This document shows, in pieces, positions 47,301 to 60,900 of a stretch of 64,000 nucleotides of DNA. Positions within the stretch are counted from its first letter, which is position 1. Each line of letters starts with the position of its first letter. The DNA is from Phoebastria nigripes. Lineage: Eukaryota > Chordata > Aves > Procellariiformes > Diomedeidae. Both the position numbers and the translations under genes were made by a program. The stretch lies in NCBI GenBank assembly GCA_035582835.1, contig JAYKAV010002788.1, forward strand, positions 1,110,125 to 1,174,124, given 5' to 3'. Under the pieces are notes generated by a model. It ran no database searches. It saw only the letters and a program-made list of their open reading frames with translations, and had not been told where the DNA came from.

Positions 47301-50300
47301 CTGGACATTACACTAACAAATACACTAACAAATTCCACTTACTAGATCTTTTGTGGGGTTTCGGACACGGAAGAAATACACAACCAAGGAAGTAGGCAAA
47401 AGCTCCCAGATGAAAAGGATCACACCGAACACTATGTAACCTGCGTCTCCCAACTGACATTTCAGATCTGCCTGTTGAAAAGTCAGAGAGAAAAGTGTTT
47501 AAAAATAAAGATGGCAACTCATTTAAAAGGTGCAGGAGGCAACAGGTTTTCTTATGAAGACCTATATTTAAGTGGCTGAAATGCTTGACAACATGGCCAG
47601 AAATTCCATCCAGTAAAGCCAGATTAACCTGACTAATGATTAAAGTCATACTAAAAAAACAAAATCAATATACTATCTTGTTGGGTACATGACTTCCCTT
47701 TTACCTTTCTTCCTCCCTCCTTCTCCTCCTCCTATCTTTCCTTCAGCAAAATCAAAGTTTAATGCAGGGGTCTTCCCAGTCTAAGAGCCTGGCAAGCAAC
47801 CATTTGATCAAGTGATCAAATCGAGGTAATAAACTAGTTTTCCAGTCCTTTTCCAGCTGGGAATAATATGTGAAGGAACAATCAATGCCCAGGTCTTCAA
47901 GAGCATTGCTGGCAATCTGGCTTTTAAAAATTAAGGCTTGGATCCCTTCAAATTGGTGCACATTGTTAGCTTGAATAACCATGCTGTTACTCTAGCATTA
48001 GCTTTGAACTCCTCTTTAGATTTCCCCTCCACCATTCACCATAGTTGCAGAGGGCAAATCCTGTCCTTTCATGTGTTTTGTACAGAAGAGAAAAGGGTAA
48101 TGTTTCTGACAGGTGACCTGAGGCAGTACCACAGTACAAACATTGGGCCGTACTTTTAAAAGTGACTCTTAATTCTGGTACCAAATTGAGTACCTCCTCC
48201 TTAGTTCCAGGCCCTTTACATATGGCTTGAATGATTTATGCCAAAATCCAGGCAACCCTAATGTCACAAGTCAGATCAGATGTTCAAAAATCAGTAGCAG
48301 TGACCTAAGCCTTTTAAGGCCTAAAGCATTCCAGTGAGCTCCCTATGAACAACCTCTGCCTCCACGGGGGAAANGTGGAAAAAATATTCTGGCCATAAAG
48401 TTCCAGCCCGTTACTCCAGACTGTAGGAGTCAGCACAAGAAGTGCCCCCTGCAAGGGGTCAGCAGCAGCAGCAGCAACACTCCAGGCCCCAACAACGGGA
48501 GGGAAAATGTTTGATTCAGGAGATGAACCACAACCTAGTGCCCTTCTGCCTAAAACCTGTGTCTTCTAATTACCCGGAGTGGCACCACCTAGCTGCACTC
48601 CTCTGCACCACAGCAGGGTTGATTAGTGGTCCCTTGACAGACACTACTCAACTAACTCGTAATGAGGTCCTCTGGGCAATCCTACCCTACTTTTTACCTA
48701 CTTCTTATTTACAGTTTTATCTACTGCTCAACAGAAAATTGTTAATGGCTCCAGGTTTGCTTGGCTACCCTGGCAATACAAGGCCCTTGTATGGCTGGGA
48801 ACACTGCTTTTGATCTGCAGGTGCTTGCTGAGAAGGTGGGGAGATGTCACATGTCTGGGATTTTGAGGCCAAACAAAATGTACTCGTGGTCCAGACCCAG
48901 GCCTGTCATTTTGCCCAGCCTTGACAGAGCTGGAAAACTACTGGGACCTAACTACATGCTTCAAAGCAGGGAAAGGAGCTGGATGCCCAAATTTCATAAT
49001 ATTCAACGAAGAATCCCCTGCTATTTCCTTTAGTGTTTTTATCACTGTTAGTTTTCAATCTATCTGAATTGTCACTTGCAATTAAAGGTTGGGAAGAATC
49101 ATAGTCTTATCCTCGAACTACAGAAGGTATCACGCTAATGACAGAATTCAGGTAAATAACTCCACAGCCCTGGATGGCAATGGGAGATTTGATTATGACT
49201 TCAGAACTGAGCATTTCAGTGGAATCAAGTACTGTTTTTCTGCTTCTCCAAGTACAGTACATTCTTTCTAATGGACAAAATACCTGCCTTCTTTAATAAA
49301 AGGATTTTTTTTTAACAATAAAATCAAGGTAAATAAAAGATAGATTTTTTAAAAAATTATTTGGCTAGTGGTTACTTCTTTCTTTTAGCACTGGGCTTTT
49401 TTTTTCCTCCTTATGCTGAAATTACCAGAAATTTGTATTCCTGGAGCAAAACAATCTTAGTGCATTGAATAAAAGAAAAAAATAATAGGATTTTAATATA
49501 TTAATTCCTCTTGTCATAGCATTTAGGAAATCAGCCATCACATACAGAATGAGTTTTTCTCATTAGCAAATATTTTCATACTTGCCTGATCTGATACGTT
49601 GTACCAATCGTAATCAAAAGAATTGACTTTCTTGGTTTGGGAAAACGATAAGATGAACAAGTTGTAACAGGCTCTTGAGGTATAAAGTAGTATAACAGTC
49701 ACTCCTATACTTGTCACCTGACAGACAGATGAGCCCTGGAAGAGATTTAAACACAGGTTATTATTCATAAGGGCAGTTGACAAGAACATTGCTTTGCATG
49801 GACTTCGAGGGTTGTCATGGTACTCTGCCTAATGCAGACTGACTTTTCCTCTTTCCTACTTTGATCTGTCCAATACAGGATATATATATCTATAGGATAT
49901 ATATACACACACTATGTATATTCCTGTATTTTATCAGTGCAGTGGTTTCCAGGCAATGGTAGCAGTTCCAGCCCTTACCAAGATGGGCTGCAACTAATTC
50001 CTACAACTTATTGTACAAGTGCTATTTTCAGAGCAATCAAAACACGTAAGAACTACACTTGGTATCAGATGGAGCAAGACAATTCAGCCTTCAGCTGAGC
50101 ATTAGCTATAGAGCATCCTGTACCAGATGTTGGCTAGCTAGCATGATGCAACCTTGCATCTTTTCACAACTGCTTGCTGTGCACCTATTTCCTGAGTACA
50201 GAGCAGATCCTAACAGTCAGCAGTTAAACACAACACAGACAGGAACAGAACATCCTGCCTTACCTAATGGCAACACAGAGGAGACAAGGTGGAAGCACGG

Positions 50301-53300
50301 CCTACAGGCAGAGTGACCATGGCAGGGCAGTCTGTGGGTGGGAGCTTGGGCACAAGGGGAGGAATGAGACTGCAAAGTGTGAAATCAGAACAGTTCCTAA
50401 GCCCTAGAGAGAAAAGTGGACAGAGCAGGGGAAAGAGCCTAATCCAGCGTGAGGAATAAGTGAGACACCTGACCACTGCGTCAGATGGGGAGGGTCACTG
50501 TGGGGGACTGAGACTCCAGCACAGGAGTTGTTGTAGCAGCAAGAAAGGACGGAATCCAGGAGCCATGGCTACAGGGATCAGCGTGAGTCTGATCATGGAG
50601 GCAGGCAGATGTACAAAAATGGGACTGGCTTTGAAGGAAGAAGCTCAAAGTAAATTCTGTGCAGTTGGCTCTGGAATAGTGCTTTACACAGCCAAAGGAG
50701 GAAAGATAGGTTAAAGCACTGTGTGCTTTTAGGGGAGCAAAATACCTTGCAGTCATTTGCTTCATGAGCCCTGCCCTCTCCCTCTCCTGGCAGAGACGCA
50801 CACCATGAGGATGGGCTCCTCTCATCTGTGTGAGAGAGAGAGGCCAAGAGGGAAGTTGCTCCTCCCTTCACAGGACCTTTTATGCCAGTGCAGGAGACAC
50901 GAAGGTCTGCACCCTATTCCCTGCACTTACACACTCTGCTTCCAAGTTTGCAGCCAAGGAGCAGATGTCCAAAGTGCTGTGGCAGGTAGAGCACAGACAT
51001 AACAGAATGGCTATCAGGGAAAGTCACCAGGTCACCATGTCCTGAATCCGTGGCCTTCAGGAGGCTACCAGGGCCCCTCTGCTGCTCACCCATGCTGGCG
51101 GCTGTTGTCCCTGCGGCTCTGCCAGCCAAGCTCCTTGGGCTGGGTGTTCCCTGAGGGGTGTCAGTAGAGAGGAACTCAGGGAGTAGTCAGAAAAGCTTGC
51201 AGAAAACTAGCTTGCCTGTTTTCCCAGCAAAATAATATTGATTCAGGGAACAGTCAGGTTCAGGAGTATTACAAAATCCCCAGTGCAGTCAACCTCTCTG
51301 ACTGACTTCCTGCTCAAAACACGCGGGAACTACCACTTCCCACTGGGCCATAACCTGCAGCCGTGTCAGGAGTGAGCCAAGAGCCTGCTGCTAAACAGGA
51401 ATTGAAGCCAGATACATAGGCAGTGGTGAAAGCTGTGGCAAGACCAGCAAGCAGGAAATGCCACAAAGAGGAAATGTTTGCTAGGCACTTCTCTATTCTC
51501 CTTCGGTACTAGCAAATCAGTGATGCTGTCATGGAAACTGAGGGTGAGAGAGCAGAGAGAAGCTGCTGACTGGCATATACCATATCCCAGCTCGGTGGCA
51601 TTTACAGACCAGGGATAGCAGAAGTGAAGAGCAGAATGGGGTCAGTTATTTCCCTATATAGGTTTCCCTACATAGTTGTCATTCTTTAATAGTTAACAGT
51701 TAAATATGCTAGAGATTTAACAAACTTCAATCCCATCAAATACAAAAAAGGGGGTAAAAGTGTCCTGGTTTTGCTGCCAGTTGAATATACTTAGTGGCTT
51801 GGGGAAGGGAGAGTGCAGCAGTAAAAGTAAAGCCAGAGGAATCCTTTTTCAGTCACAGGCCCCTACAGAAAAGAGGGGGAGCACCAAGTTTGTAGCATGT
51901 CCCACTATGTGATGCTTCTGGCCAGCACAGAACTGGCCCAAGTCGGCACCTAAGGGCAGGACTGTGCACCTCCTTGTGCTGTCGTAGCCTCGGCGCAGGA
52001 AGCAGGCGGTCCCCAACACCAGTCCCTCCACGGTCATGGAGGTGAATGCGTTTTCACATGTGGTCAGAAGATATGTGCCAGCAGATGGGAGATGCAAATA
52101 AAAGGCTGCCAGTACCGATGCCTATCTACATGCATTGCAGAGCATGCATTATCTCCAACGCTGCTTCTATCATATCACTGCAGAGAACAGATTTTTCTTC
52201 TTTAGCTAGTTTTTTCAACACAACAGTAGCAGATTAAACCAGGATGTTTTTTCACTGCCAGCTCCAGCCATCTGTATCCCTAAGTATGTGCAGTTAAATC
52301 CTATTGGATGTCCCCAAAGGAACTCCCATTTCAGATCAGCAGAAAGGAGCAAAGCACTCTTTAATTCTCATTTCCACATTCAAACTTTCATCAGCTGAGC
52401 ATTCTGTCCTTTCCTGTCTGCAATAATANTAGTTTGTTTGGTTTTTGTGAAATAGCTTGAAGTAAAGAAGATCAAGTTTCCTGCAGGAGGAGGAAACGGA
52501 ACAAAGTAATCTACCAAAGCCTCCCTTAGGTTAATACTGCTTTGTTACAGAGATTTACGCTTCTGTGATTTGCAGCAGTAGAAAAACTTTTCTTACTAGT
52601 AAAAATAATCCATTGCCCATGCCCTTTGGTCAGCAAGTGACAGGCTTGAAAGAAACAAAACAAACTAAGCTGTGTTTTTAAATCTTCTATTCAGCCCTGA
52701 ACGTTCAGTTATTGTGCAGTACAGCCAGATTTGATTAAACAGGAAAAGTACTCCTTTCATCTGATTAAATAAATGGAGTGAGGAATTTTATTATAAGATT
52801 TTCTAAATAGTAGCTGAAACTTACATTTTTGAAAGGCTTGTTGTGGTAAAGGTAATGTGCTATTGGTTAAACTAATAACTTATTTTAAGATTTAACTGTC
52901 ATCTACTGTAAAAGCAAGGACCTTTGAAAGCCCTGTTTCATTATTTGTAAGTACAAACCACCTTCACTGATTTTATAATAAACACTGCAGGTTTACATGA
53001 TGCCACCCAGCACCTTGGCCACTGAATGTGTCCAAAGCTGTAAACCTAGCAATATTTCTTTAAAGAACATTTTGTAGAGAGACTTTTTTCCCCTTCTCCC
53101 CACTTGGCTGAACTTATAATGCATTAAGTCGTTTAAAACATATTCTCATTATCTCTAGGATAGTATGCAAATGTATAAAGGGAGATTCATATTCCTCTAT
53201 CTGGCTTATCTTCAGCATGCTGCTACCTTAAACATTTAACTTAATCTGTCAATAATTTGACAAGCTGAAGGATCCCAAAGTATAGGCCACTTCTATGTAG

Positions 53301-54854
53301 CAGTACTGAAATGAAGTGGTCTTCAGACTGGGATCTGGAGAAAGCAGTATCCATTTGAAAAACAGCTGTGAGAAACTCCAGCCAATAAGTTGTGTAAACT
53401 CTGCCTCAAAAATACATATTTTGGGGTCACTGGTGTTAGCCAAAAACACCCTTGCTAGCACTTAGTATTTAATTCATATATTGAGCAGGATGGCCAGCCA
53501 AGCGCAAGCTGTGAAGTTCAAGGCCTCCAGCTCTCAGGGGATCTAAAGAACTGTGTGGCTTTGCCTTGCACTGCCCTTGTCTCTCAGAAGGTACTTGAAA
53601 AGAACTGAAAAGGTACCTTACCTTGGACTCCAAGTAAATGTTGGCTAAAGACATCTTGGAAATCTTATACAGGCAGATGGACAGTGAAACAGCGCACAGC
53701 ACAAACAATGTGTCATTAATTGCCACCCGGACAGAGACAATGACTTTTCTCTCTGAATTCTGTGTCCTCACCAATACTGCACATGTTAAATTCACCAAGA
53801 GGAAGAGGAGACTTATGAAAAGAGAAGCCAGGTAGAGGGGCAACCTGGGAGAGTGAGGAGAAAACAGTTTTAGCGACATTGTTCAGCAAGTGTCAGTCAT
53901 GAGATGGAAGTTGCACTCCGAGCAATGAAAGCTGCACGTGTTGGGCTGCCATAGCTGACAGAGTGACCAGCCGCCTGAGCCCAAATCGAAGTGCTCCAGA
54001 TTGCTGGAGAGATTAACTTAGCTTATTTCAAACCTGTTTTTACAGTTACACAGTAAGCTGTAAGTAAGGAAACTAATGTCAAACAGTAAAACATGGAAGA
54101 GTGTTTGCAGCAGAAATACAACAGCACAGTTCTTAAAAACTACTTAAAATACACATGTACTTTCTTAGAGCATGTACTTCATATACAGCACAAACCCTCT
54201 GACTATTGACTGACAGGAGAAACCTTGCAAAAGGTTGAGTTGCCTGGAATGGATTGGTTTTGATCCTGGTTTTACTACACCACCATGAGAAGCATCACTG
54301 ACTGCTGATGTTTGCCGTCAGATTTCATATGCCCCATCCCTGGAAGTGTTCAAGGCCAGGCTGGATGGGGCTTTGAGCAACCTGGTCTAGTGGAAGGTGT
54401 CCCTGCCCATGGCAGGGGGGTTGGAACTAGATGATCTTTAAGGTCCCTTCCAACCCAAACCGTTCTATGATTCTATGATATTAAATTAGGGAAGTGTCTA
54501 ACAGTAGGAAAAATCTCTGAGTTACTGGTTCCCCAGCATCTTTGTCTGTCCCTTTTACTAAATAACTTGGTCATGGGCAATCTCTTGAAAGAAACATCAA
54601 GAAAATTAAATATGCATATTGATTCTGGGTTGGCATTTTGCCATCTATGCCAGGCAAAGGATTCGTTTGCACAACCACAGGAGCAGAGCTGGAACAGAAA
54701 TGTGACAGACAGAAGCCCAGAAGCTGGACTGGTTTTCTCCATCTGTTTTTTCCCACCTACCCAGCACTGATACCTACAAAATAAGTATACCACTTACTCA
54801 AGAAAAGCTGCTTCTAATTCCTCTTTACCCCTACACACAGCTGTAGAGCTTTTC

Positions 54855-54907
<53 letters not shown>

Positions 54908-57900
54908 CGCATGTTTCCATTTCAGGTGTTTGCTTACTTCATTATCATTGCTGACCAAGGCAATTACTGATAAGGGTCATAATTTGCAGTCACTGAACAA
55001 GGGGTTTTGGCCACAGCTTTTCATGCCTGCTGGGAACTTTGAATTTGGCTGACAACAAACATCCAGACTGTCCCTGAGGAATCAAATTTTGATTGTTTAA
55101 AAATACTTTACCCAATGGTGATCTTTTTCTTTCACACATTCATATCCTTTTGGGATAGCATCAACCCAGCTACAAAGCTGAAGCATAGCTGGCTTTTCAG
55201 AGGGCAAGGAAGGAAGGGGTTCCTTTGAGACTTTTTAAATGTGTAACAGGGAGAACTGAAAGCCTAAAAGTCCCTGCTTGTGAATCAGTGCCCTTCTTTC
55301 CAGCTATATCTGGCAGTGAGTGAGGATGCTGTCTTTTCCTTGCCAGTCACGGAAATTCCTTCTCAGGGGGAAGATTGTGCTCATTCTTAACCTTCCAGGG
55401 CAGGGCTCTGTTTTCAGGATTAGCAGCTAGAGGTAGTTCCTTTAAACCTCACAGCCTAATGCTGGAAGCACTGCAGTCCTGAAGCTCCTCTCTCACATAG
55501 CTTCCTCTGGGGAATGCAGGTCCCAGTTGCAGTGGTGGTACATTTACAGCTTTTATTAATATCTCAAAAGTCTTTAAGTGACAGTCACGTGTCTTCCTTT
55601 CCTTCCCCTCCCAAAGCCTATTTAATAGTCTTATCCCTGCTCCCCCATTGTAGTGCAGGTGAAATATTCTTGCAGAGTTTGGGCTTACGAGGAAAGGTAT
55701 GTTCTTACACGCTGCCTGCTTGTGGGACAGTAAGTACATGCTCTCTTTTTGCTCATCTTAGTCAGAGGGACCTTCTGCTTCAGTGCAGCCTGCATGCCCT
55801 TGATGCTGGCTTGCAACCAGCAAGGCTTAGAGGCTTCCAGGCCACGCTCCTCCTTGTCGGAGTTTAGCAAAAAAAAAGTACTGTCACGCTCTCATGCCCA
55901 CACACTCCTGTACGTGCCAGCGTGAGCTGTCATGGCCAGTCAGTTGTGCAGCTCTTCACATAATGATCTTCCATCCCCCTTATTGACATGATGTGGCTGG
56001 GGAAACGGCTGCCTGTTTTGACAATAGAAGCATTGTCGCTGAATGTCTGAATAAGCACTGATGGAGATGCAGGCTGTATCTCTGAGGGCAGTTTTAGGGT
56101 CTCTGCAGCTCCAGAAAGCATTCCTAGCTCACTTAAAGGCAGAATGTGTCCTTACAGCTCAACTACAAGGGCACCTACAAGGCATGAATAAGCATACGGG
56201 GTTTTTTAGAAAATAGAAAGGCAGGGCAGGAGAGGTGATTCAGATTGCACCAGTGACTGTTCAAAAAGCCTATTGTGCCTAATCCCCGTTTTGGGGCTAG
56301 TCCCTTAAAAGGACTTGTGTGTAATCTGGCTTGGTCGGGGAAGGCACATGCCAGGGTGTTCTGTTCTTTCTGTGTCAGGCTGGATGCACCCCTNAGTTTT
56401 TCTTTGAGCTTAAAATCAAACTTCAGATGAATGCAGTGAGTTTTGCCTTGTTTAACAAGCAAAAAAATCAAAAAGTGAAAATCTGTTTGAAACTACTGCA
56501 TTTTGTATGTGGTTTTGTCAGAAACCATACAGTGTCTGAGGCTTGTGTGTAATAAGGCATGCACACACAGCACAGCAAGCCTCATCCAAACCCAGTGACT
56601 GTAAGAAATGCCCAAGCCCAGGGAGACGTGCAGAAGGACTGTTTAAATATGAAGTTGGGCTGGCACAGGCTTCACCTTGAGCTATTTTGCCACAGTGACT
56701 AACACCATGAAGGCTGTGCTGAGTAAAGTTTGCTTAAGATTCTGGATCTCTGATAGGATTTTATCCATTTTTTCCGTATCTGAAATGATTCTGATTTCTG
56801 AGACCTGTGCCAATACATAGACTGCAGTCCTACTTCTCTGTTGCCCTGTTTATGTTGCCCTTATCTATTGCAGAAATGCCAATACCAGGCAATAAGGTCT
56901 GACACTTACTAAAGAAAATGAGGAAAAAAAATCAAAAAGTGAACATTCAGCAATGAAGAAAAATCAAATTCAGTAAGTGCAGACTCTAGCCCCTGTCTGT
57001 AGGCCATCCATCTTTCTATCATCCATCATCCATCTCCCCATCAGGATTTGAGCAACCTGATCTAATGAAAGATGTCCCTGCCCATGGGACGGGGGTTGGA
57101 CTAGCTGATCTTCAAAGGTTCCCTCCAACCCAAACCACTCTGTGATTCTATGATCTTTCACTAGCCTGTTACAATTAAGATTCAGGACCTCAGCTGTGGG
57201 TGTGCACATATTATAACACTTCAATTGCCCTGTAAAAAATAGCAAGCGAGGTCAAGTTTATTTATATGGCTCTTTTACACAGGCTAACCATATTCATGCT
57301 AAGAGATCTAGATATTAAAACAAAACACTACTGAAGTCCTTTACCAACAGAGCTGAATAAGAGAGAAAAGGCTAGACCAGATCCAAGAGTGATCTGTGTT
57401 AGAAATGCAGTAGGCAAGAGTCAGGGTGGACATGGAGCTGTTGTGGGGAGGGTAGTCTGTGCATGAGTAATTCCAGTCACAATACATAAATGTTTAGGAA
57501 CGGGAATGCTCCAAGAGCTACATGCAGGGTGCTAATGTAGTCACTTCATAGCCATTGACTAAATATCACAAGCTCCCTTTGCTTGAAGAAAAGACATTTT
57601 CAAGTAGTTTTCAGGAACAAAGCCTTGCCACAAACATCAGTAACAGATGAGGTTCAACGCTTCTACCTCTCAGCTCTAAAGCCAGCCAGGAACATGTTCA
57701 CAGACCTGCCCTATACCACCCTGATCTGCAGCCCAGGCTTTGTGCAAAGCCNTCCTCTTTGCTCCTCTTGCCTATGCGTACCATCAGGGGCAGGCATGCT
57801 TGCATTGGGGGCTGGCTGGGGACCTGGCTGGTGTGTGCTGTGCTTGTCTGCCAGCCCATACTCCTGGATTTCCTTCCCACAAAAACCAGAGCGCAAAGGG

Positions 57901-60900
57901 GGGTGAATGTATTTGTATGCCATGGTGTTTACCAGGGATCATCCAGCTCTTGCCCCTTGTGGTTTGGGATGTGGCCAAGGTATGCACACAGACCCACTTG
58001 CTTGAAAGCATTCCTGAGGCCACCAAAATAGATGCAGCCTTTCTGTTCCCATCCTGACAATCTCTGCATCAGCTGCGGTTCAGCATGGAGTCCACATCCC
58101 TCAGTCAGCCATCACACCCTGCGTGTCCCATACCCTCACCAGCTCAAGCACAGCCCACCCAAAGCCTGCTCTCATTGTACTGCCGTTCTACCAAACACGG
58201 TTTCTGAAGCACTTGCTCCAGATGATCGCCTCCCCAGCTGTATCAAAATCCAATTGGATAACAAACTTTCCAGAGCACGGACAATGTTAATATTTGACCT
58301 GTTGATTCTCCTGAACAGTCAGCAATTAGAGATTTCAGTTTCAAATTTTTCTGCTTTCCTATCCTAATTTCAGATTGTAAATTTTTTCTTTAGGATGGAG
58401 ACAACCTCTCTCTCTTCCCCTGTCTAAACAACATTGCCCCTGACTGAGACTTTTAGGCATTGCCACAATAAACATTAATTTATTGAGCTCTTCCTCAGCT
58501 TTCTGGACATTACTGCCCTTTGGGGAGCTTTCGAGTAATTCCTGACAATCCCTCCTGCTCAACAAGATCCCAAACAAGTCTCTCCACCCAAATGCAAAGC
58601 TACCATAACCTCAACTTTATGGAGTTGGGGGAGGTTATCTCTGAGCTCCCAAACACATCATCACGTTGAATCCATTCTCTCTACCTCTTTCCCTTCACAG
58701 CTCTTCTCTCATCTTCCCAAAACTTTTGAGTCTTTTATTACCACTGACCCAACAGATTAATACATACCCAGTCCCACTCATTCCTGTCACAATAAATACA
58801 TTGCTCTGCTACCTTTACCAAAGCACTGGATCTGAATTCACCTAGCAATACAACTCTTAAGAACCTGTAAACAAATCACCAGGGTGAGTGTTTTCTGCTT
58901 GCATTTGAAATATTTGCCTTTGAAATATGTGAATGTCTAAAAATGGTGCTTGTGTTGGGAAATGACACAGACTTCTAAATGTCATAGGAAGAAGCTGGCC
59001 TCAGAACCATCATCATAAAACGTTGGTATATAAATATGAGTAGCTGAGATATAAGCACCACATTATCAAAGATGTAGTGTTTCTCAAAGAGCATGGCTAC
59101 TCTTCTTTACCACATTGAATGTTTGCATAGTTCTTACCTGTATTTCAGTAGTTCTGGGGAATACTTTGACTTAGCTTTGAAAATCACCTGCAAAACAGAA
59201 AAATATTGCATCAAACATAGGATACATGTAAGTAAAGAAAGATGCTGTGATCTGCAGAAATCCTGTCTCACAGGTCACAAGAAATGTAATGATAGGTTTC
59301 ATTAGAGAACATACTTGCATTTATTGCTTATCCATGGTGGTCAAGCTCTAAGAAAAGTATTAAAACCACTCAGCAAGCGATCATGATGTACTTGTATACA
59401 AATTGTCTGCACCATTATTTTCACTTACTCTGGCTTATGAATAAGGTCCTTTATACCGGTATTCACAAGAGGACCAGTGCCAGTATAATCATAGAGACAA
59501 GTAATTACTAGGCTTTTACACGACCTAACAGTACATGTCTCTCACACAGACCAGCTCATACTGGCATATTGGGTCAGATGCTCTATTCACATGAAGAGCC
59601 TGTCATAGTACCCTGGCCTGAAATTGTGTATATATATTTGTATCCATGTTACATTGCCAAAAGGATGCCATCGGGAACCAAACTCAATGTTTTACTCTGA
59701 GGTATATTTGGCTTCTGCTGTCTGTCTGTTCACTATACAACAATATGCATTTTTACAGAGAGATGGCTCATGCCCAGTAGTTACCTTGCTGTAACAGAAA
59801 AGACAAAATATTGACATATTTTCTGCAATGTAGCTAGGTAATATCAGTCACAGGTGTTTAACCACCATCAGAAATTATACAAAAATATATTAGCCTATTT
59901 TATATCTTATTTATTAAAAAAATTACAGGGAAGCATCACTGCTTTTTCATAAGCTAACATGGTTTCCAAACACACTCAGTTTACAAATGTTCATTTAAAT
60001 CAACACTGAAGCACATTGATTGCTAGTATTATAAAAAAACATGCTGTATGACTTATTCTNGGTTGTTTCCTAATTGTTTTCTCCTCAAGTTATCCTGCCT
60101 TATCCATTTCACTGGGTTTTGCATGCCCTTTAGTATAGTTTGCATAATATTTGCTATGATTATTATGCTTTCCCAAGGAAACAGGACTTACATGATCACT
60201 ATGTATGTGTAGGCATGTGTCTGCCTGTCAACCTGTTTAGCTGTCCCCCACTAATCTTAAAATACTCTGGTCAGACAACTGATAGAAAAATACTTGAAGC
60301 ATCGAAGACATGATTCTTTATCACCCTCCTAAAAATTAGTGACCCAACAGAAGTAAGGAACCCTATAAATGCATCTGATATATGACCTCTGTGAGGAGAA
60401 CCCTGCATAATGATCCTACACATCACCCAGTATGAGAGAGTCTGCGTAGCAAGTATCATAAGAAATGCCGCAGTTATGGAAACAGCTCGAAGTCAAGCAT
60501 GAGACATAGATCTGGAGAAAATCAGGCTTCACTTGTTCCAGTGCTGCTGGAACAACTTGTCATTTAACTCCTATTCACCATAAACAGCTGCCTTGACATG
60601 GAAATTATTTTTGTGACGCATCAGCCTGCTTAGCACTAGCTGAACCAGCAGAGAACACTGAGCTTTTCAGCAGGCCCTAGAAAAATAACAGCTGAGAATA
60701 AAATTGAAAAGTTGGGGGAAAAAATCTCTAAACATATTCTGCAACAGTTGATACTGTTTTCAAATAGTTAACATCTCTGGCAGTATCCCTTACAGAAGAT
60801 TTTTGTGATTCATTCTCCAAATTCCTGGACCATGAATTCTCACAGGAGTTCAGGAAGAAGTTTTATGTTGTTTTACTTACTTGCTACTGAAAGGAGAGGT

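Larger units (their letters stand above)
43073..47342 (-). other. GPR137B: GPR137B intron 5
   Basis: GT-AG intron of 4.3 kb that hosts a 1.3-kb 5'-truncated CR1 copy in the same orientation as the gene. No other element recognised. Confidence 0.85.
53845..59137 (-). other. GPR137B: GPR137B intron 2
   Basis: GT-AG intron of 5.3 kb. It carries two plus-oriented CR1 3' fragments and an A48 run, listed separately. No gene seen in the remainder. Confidence 0.85.

Noticed and set aside
51761..51850. TGTCCTGGTTTTGCTGCCAG as the start of an avian LTR
   Set aside because: Only the first 15 or so bases resemble known bird LTR starts; no matching end, duplication or internal region was seen.
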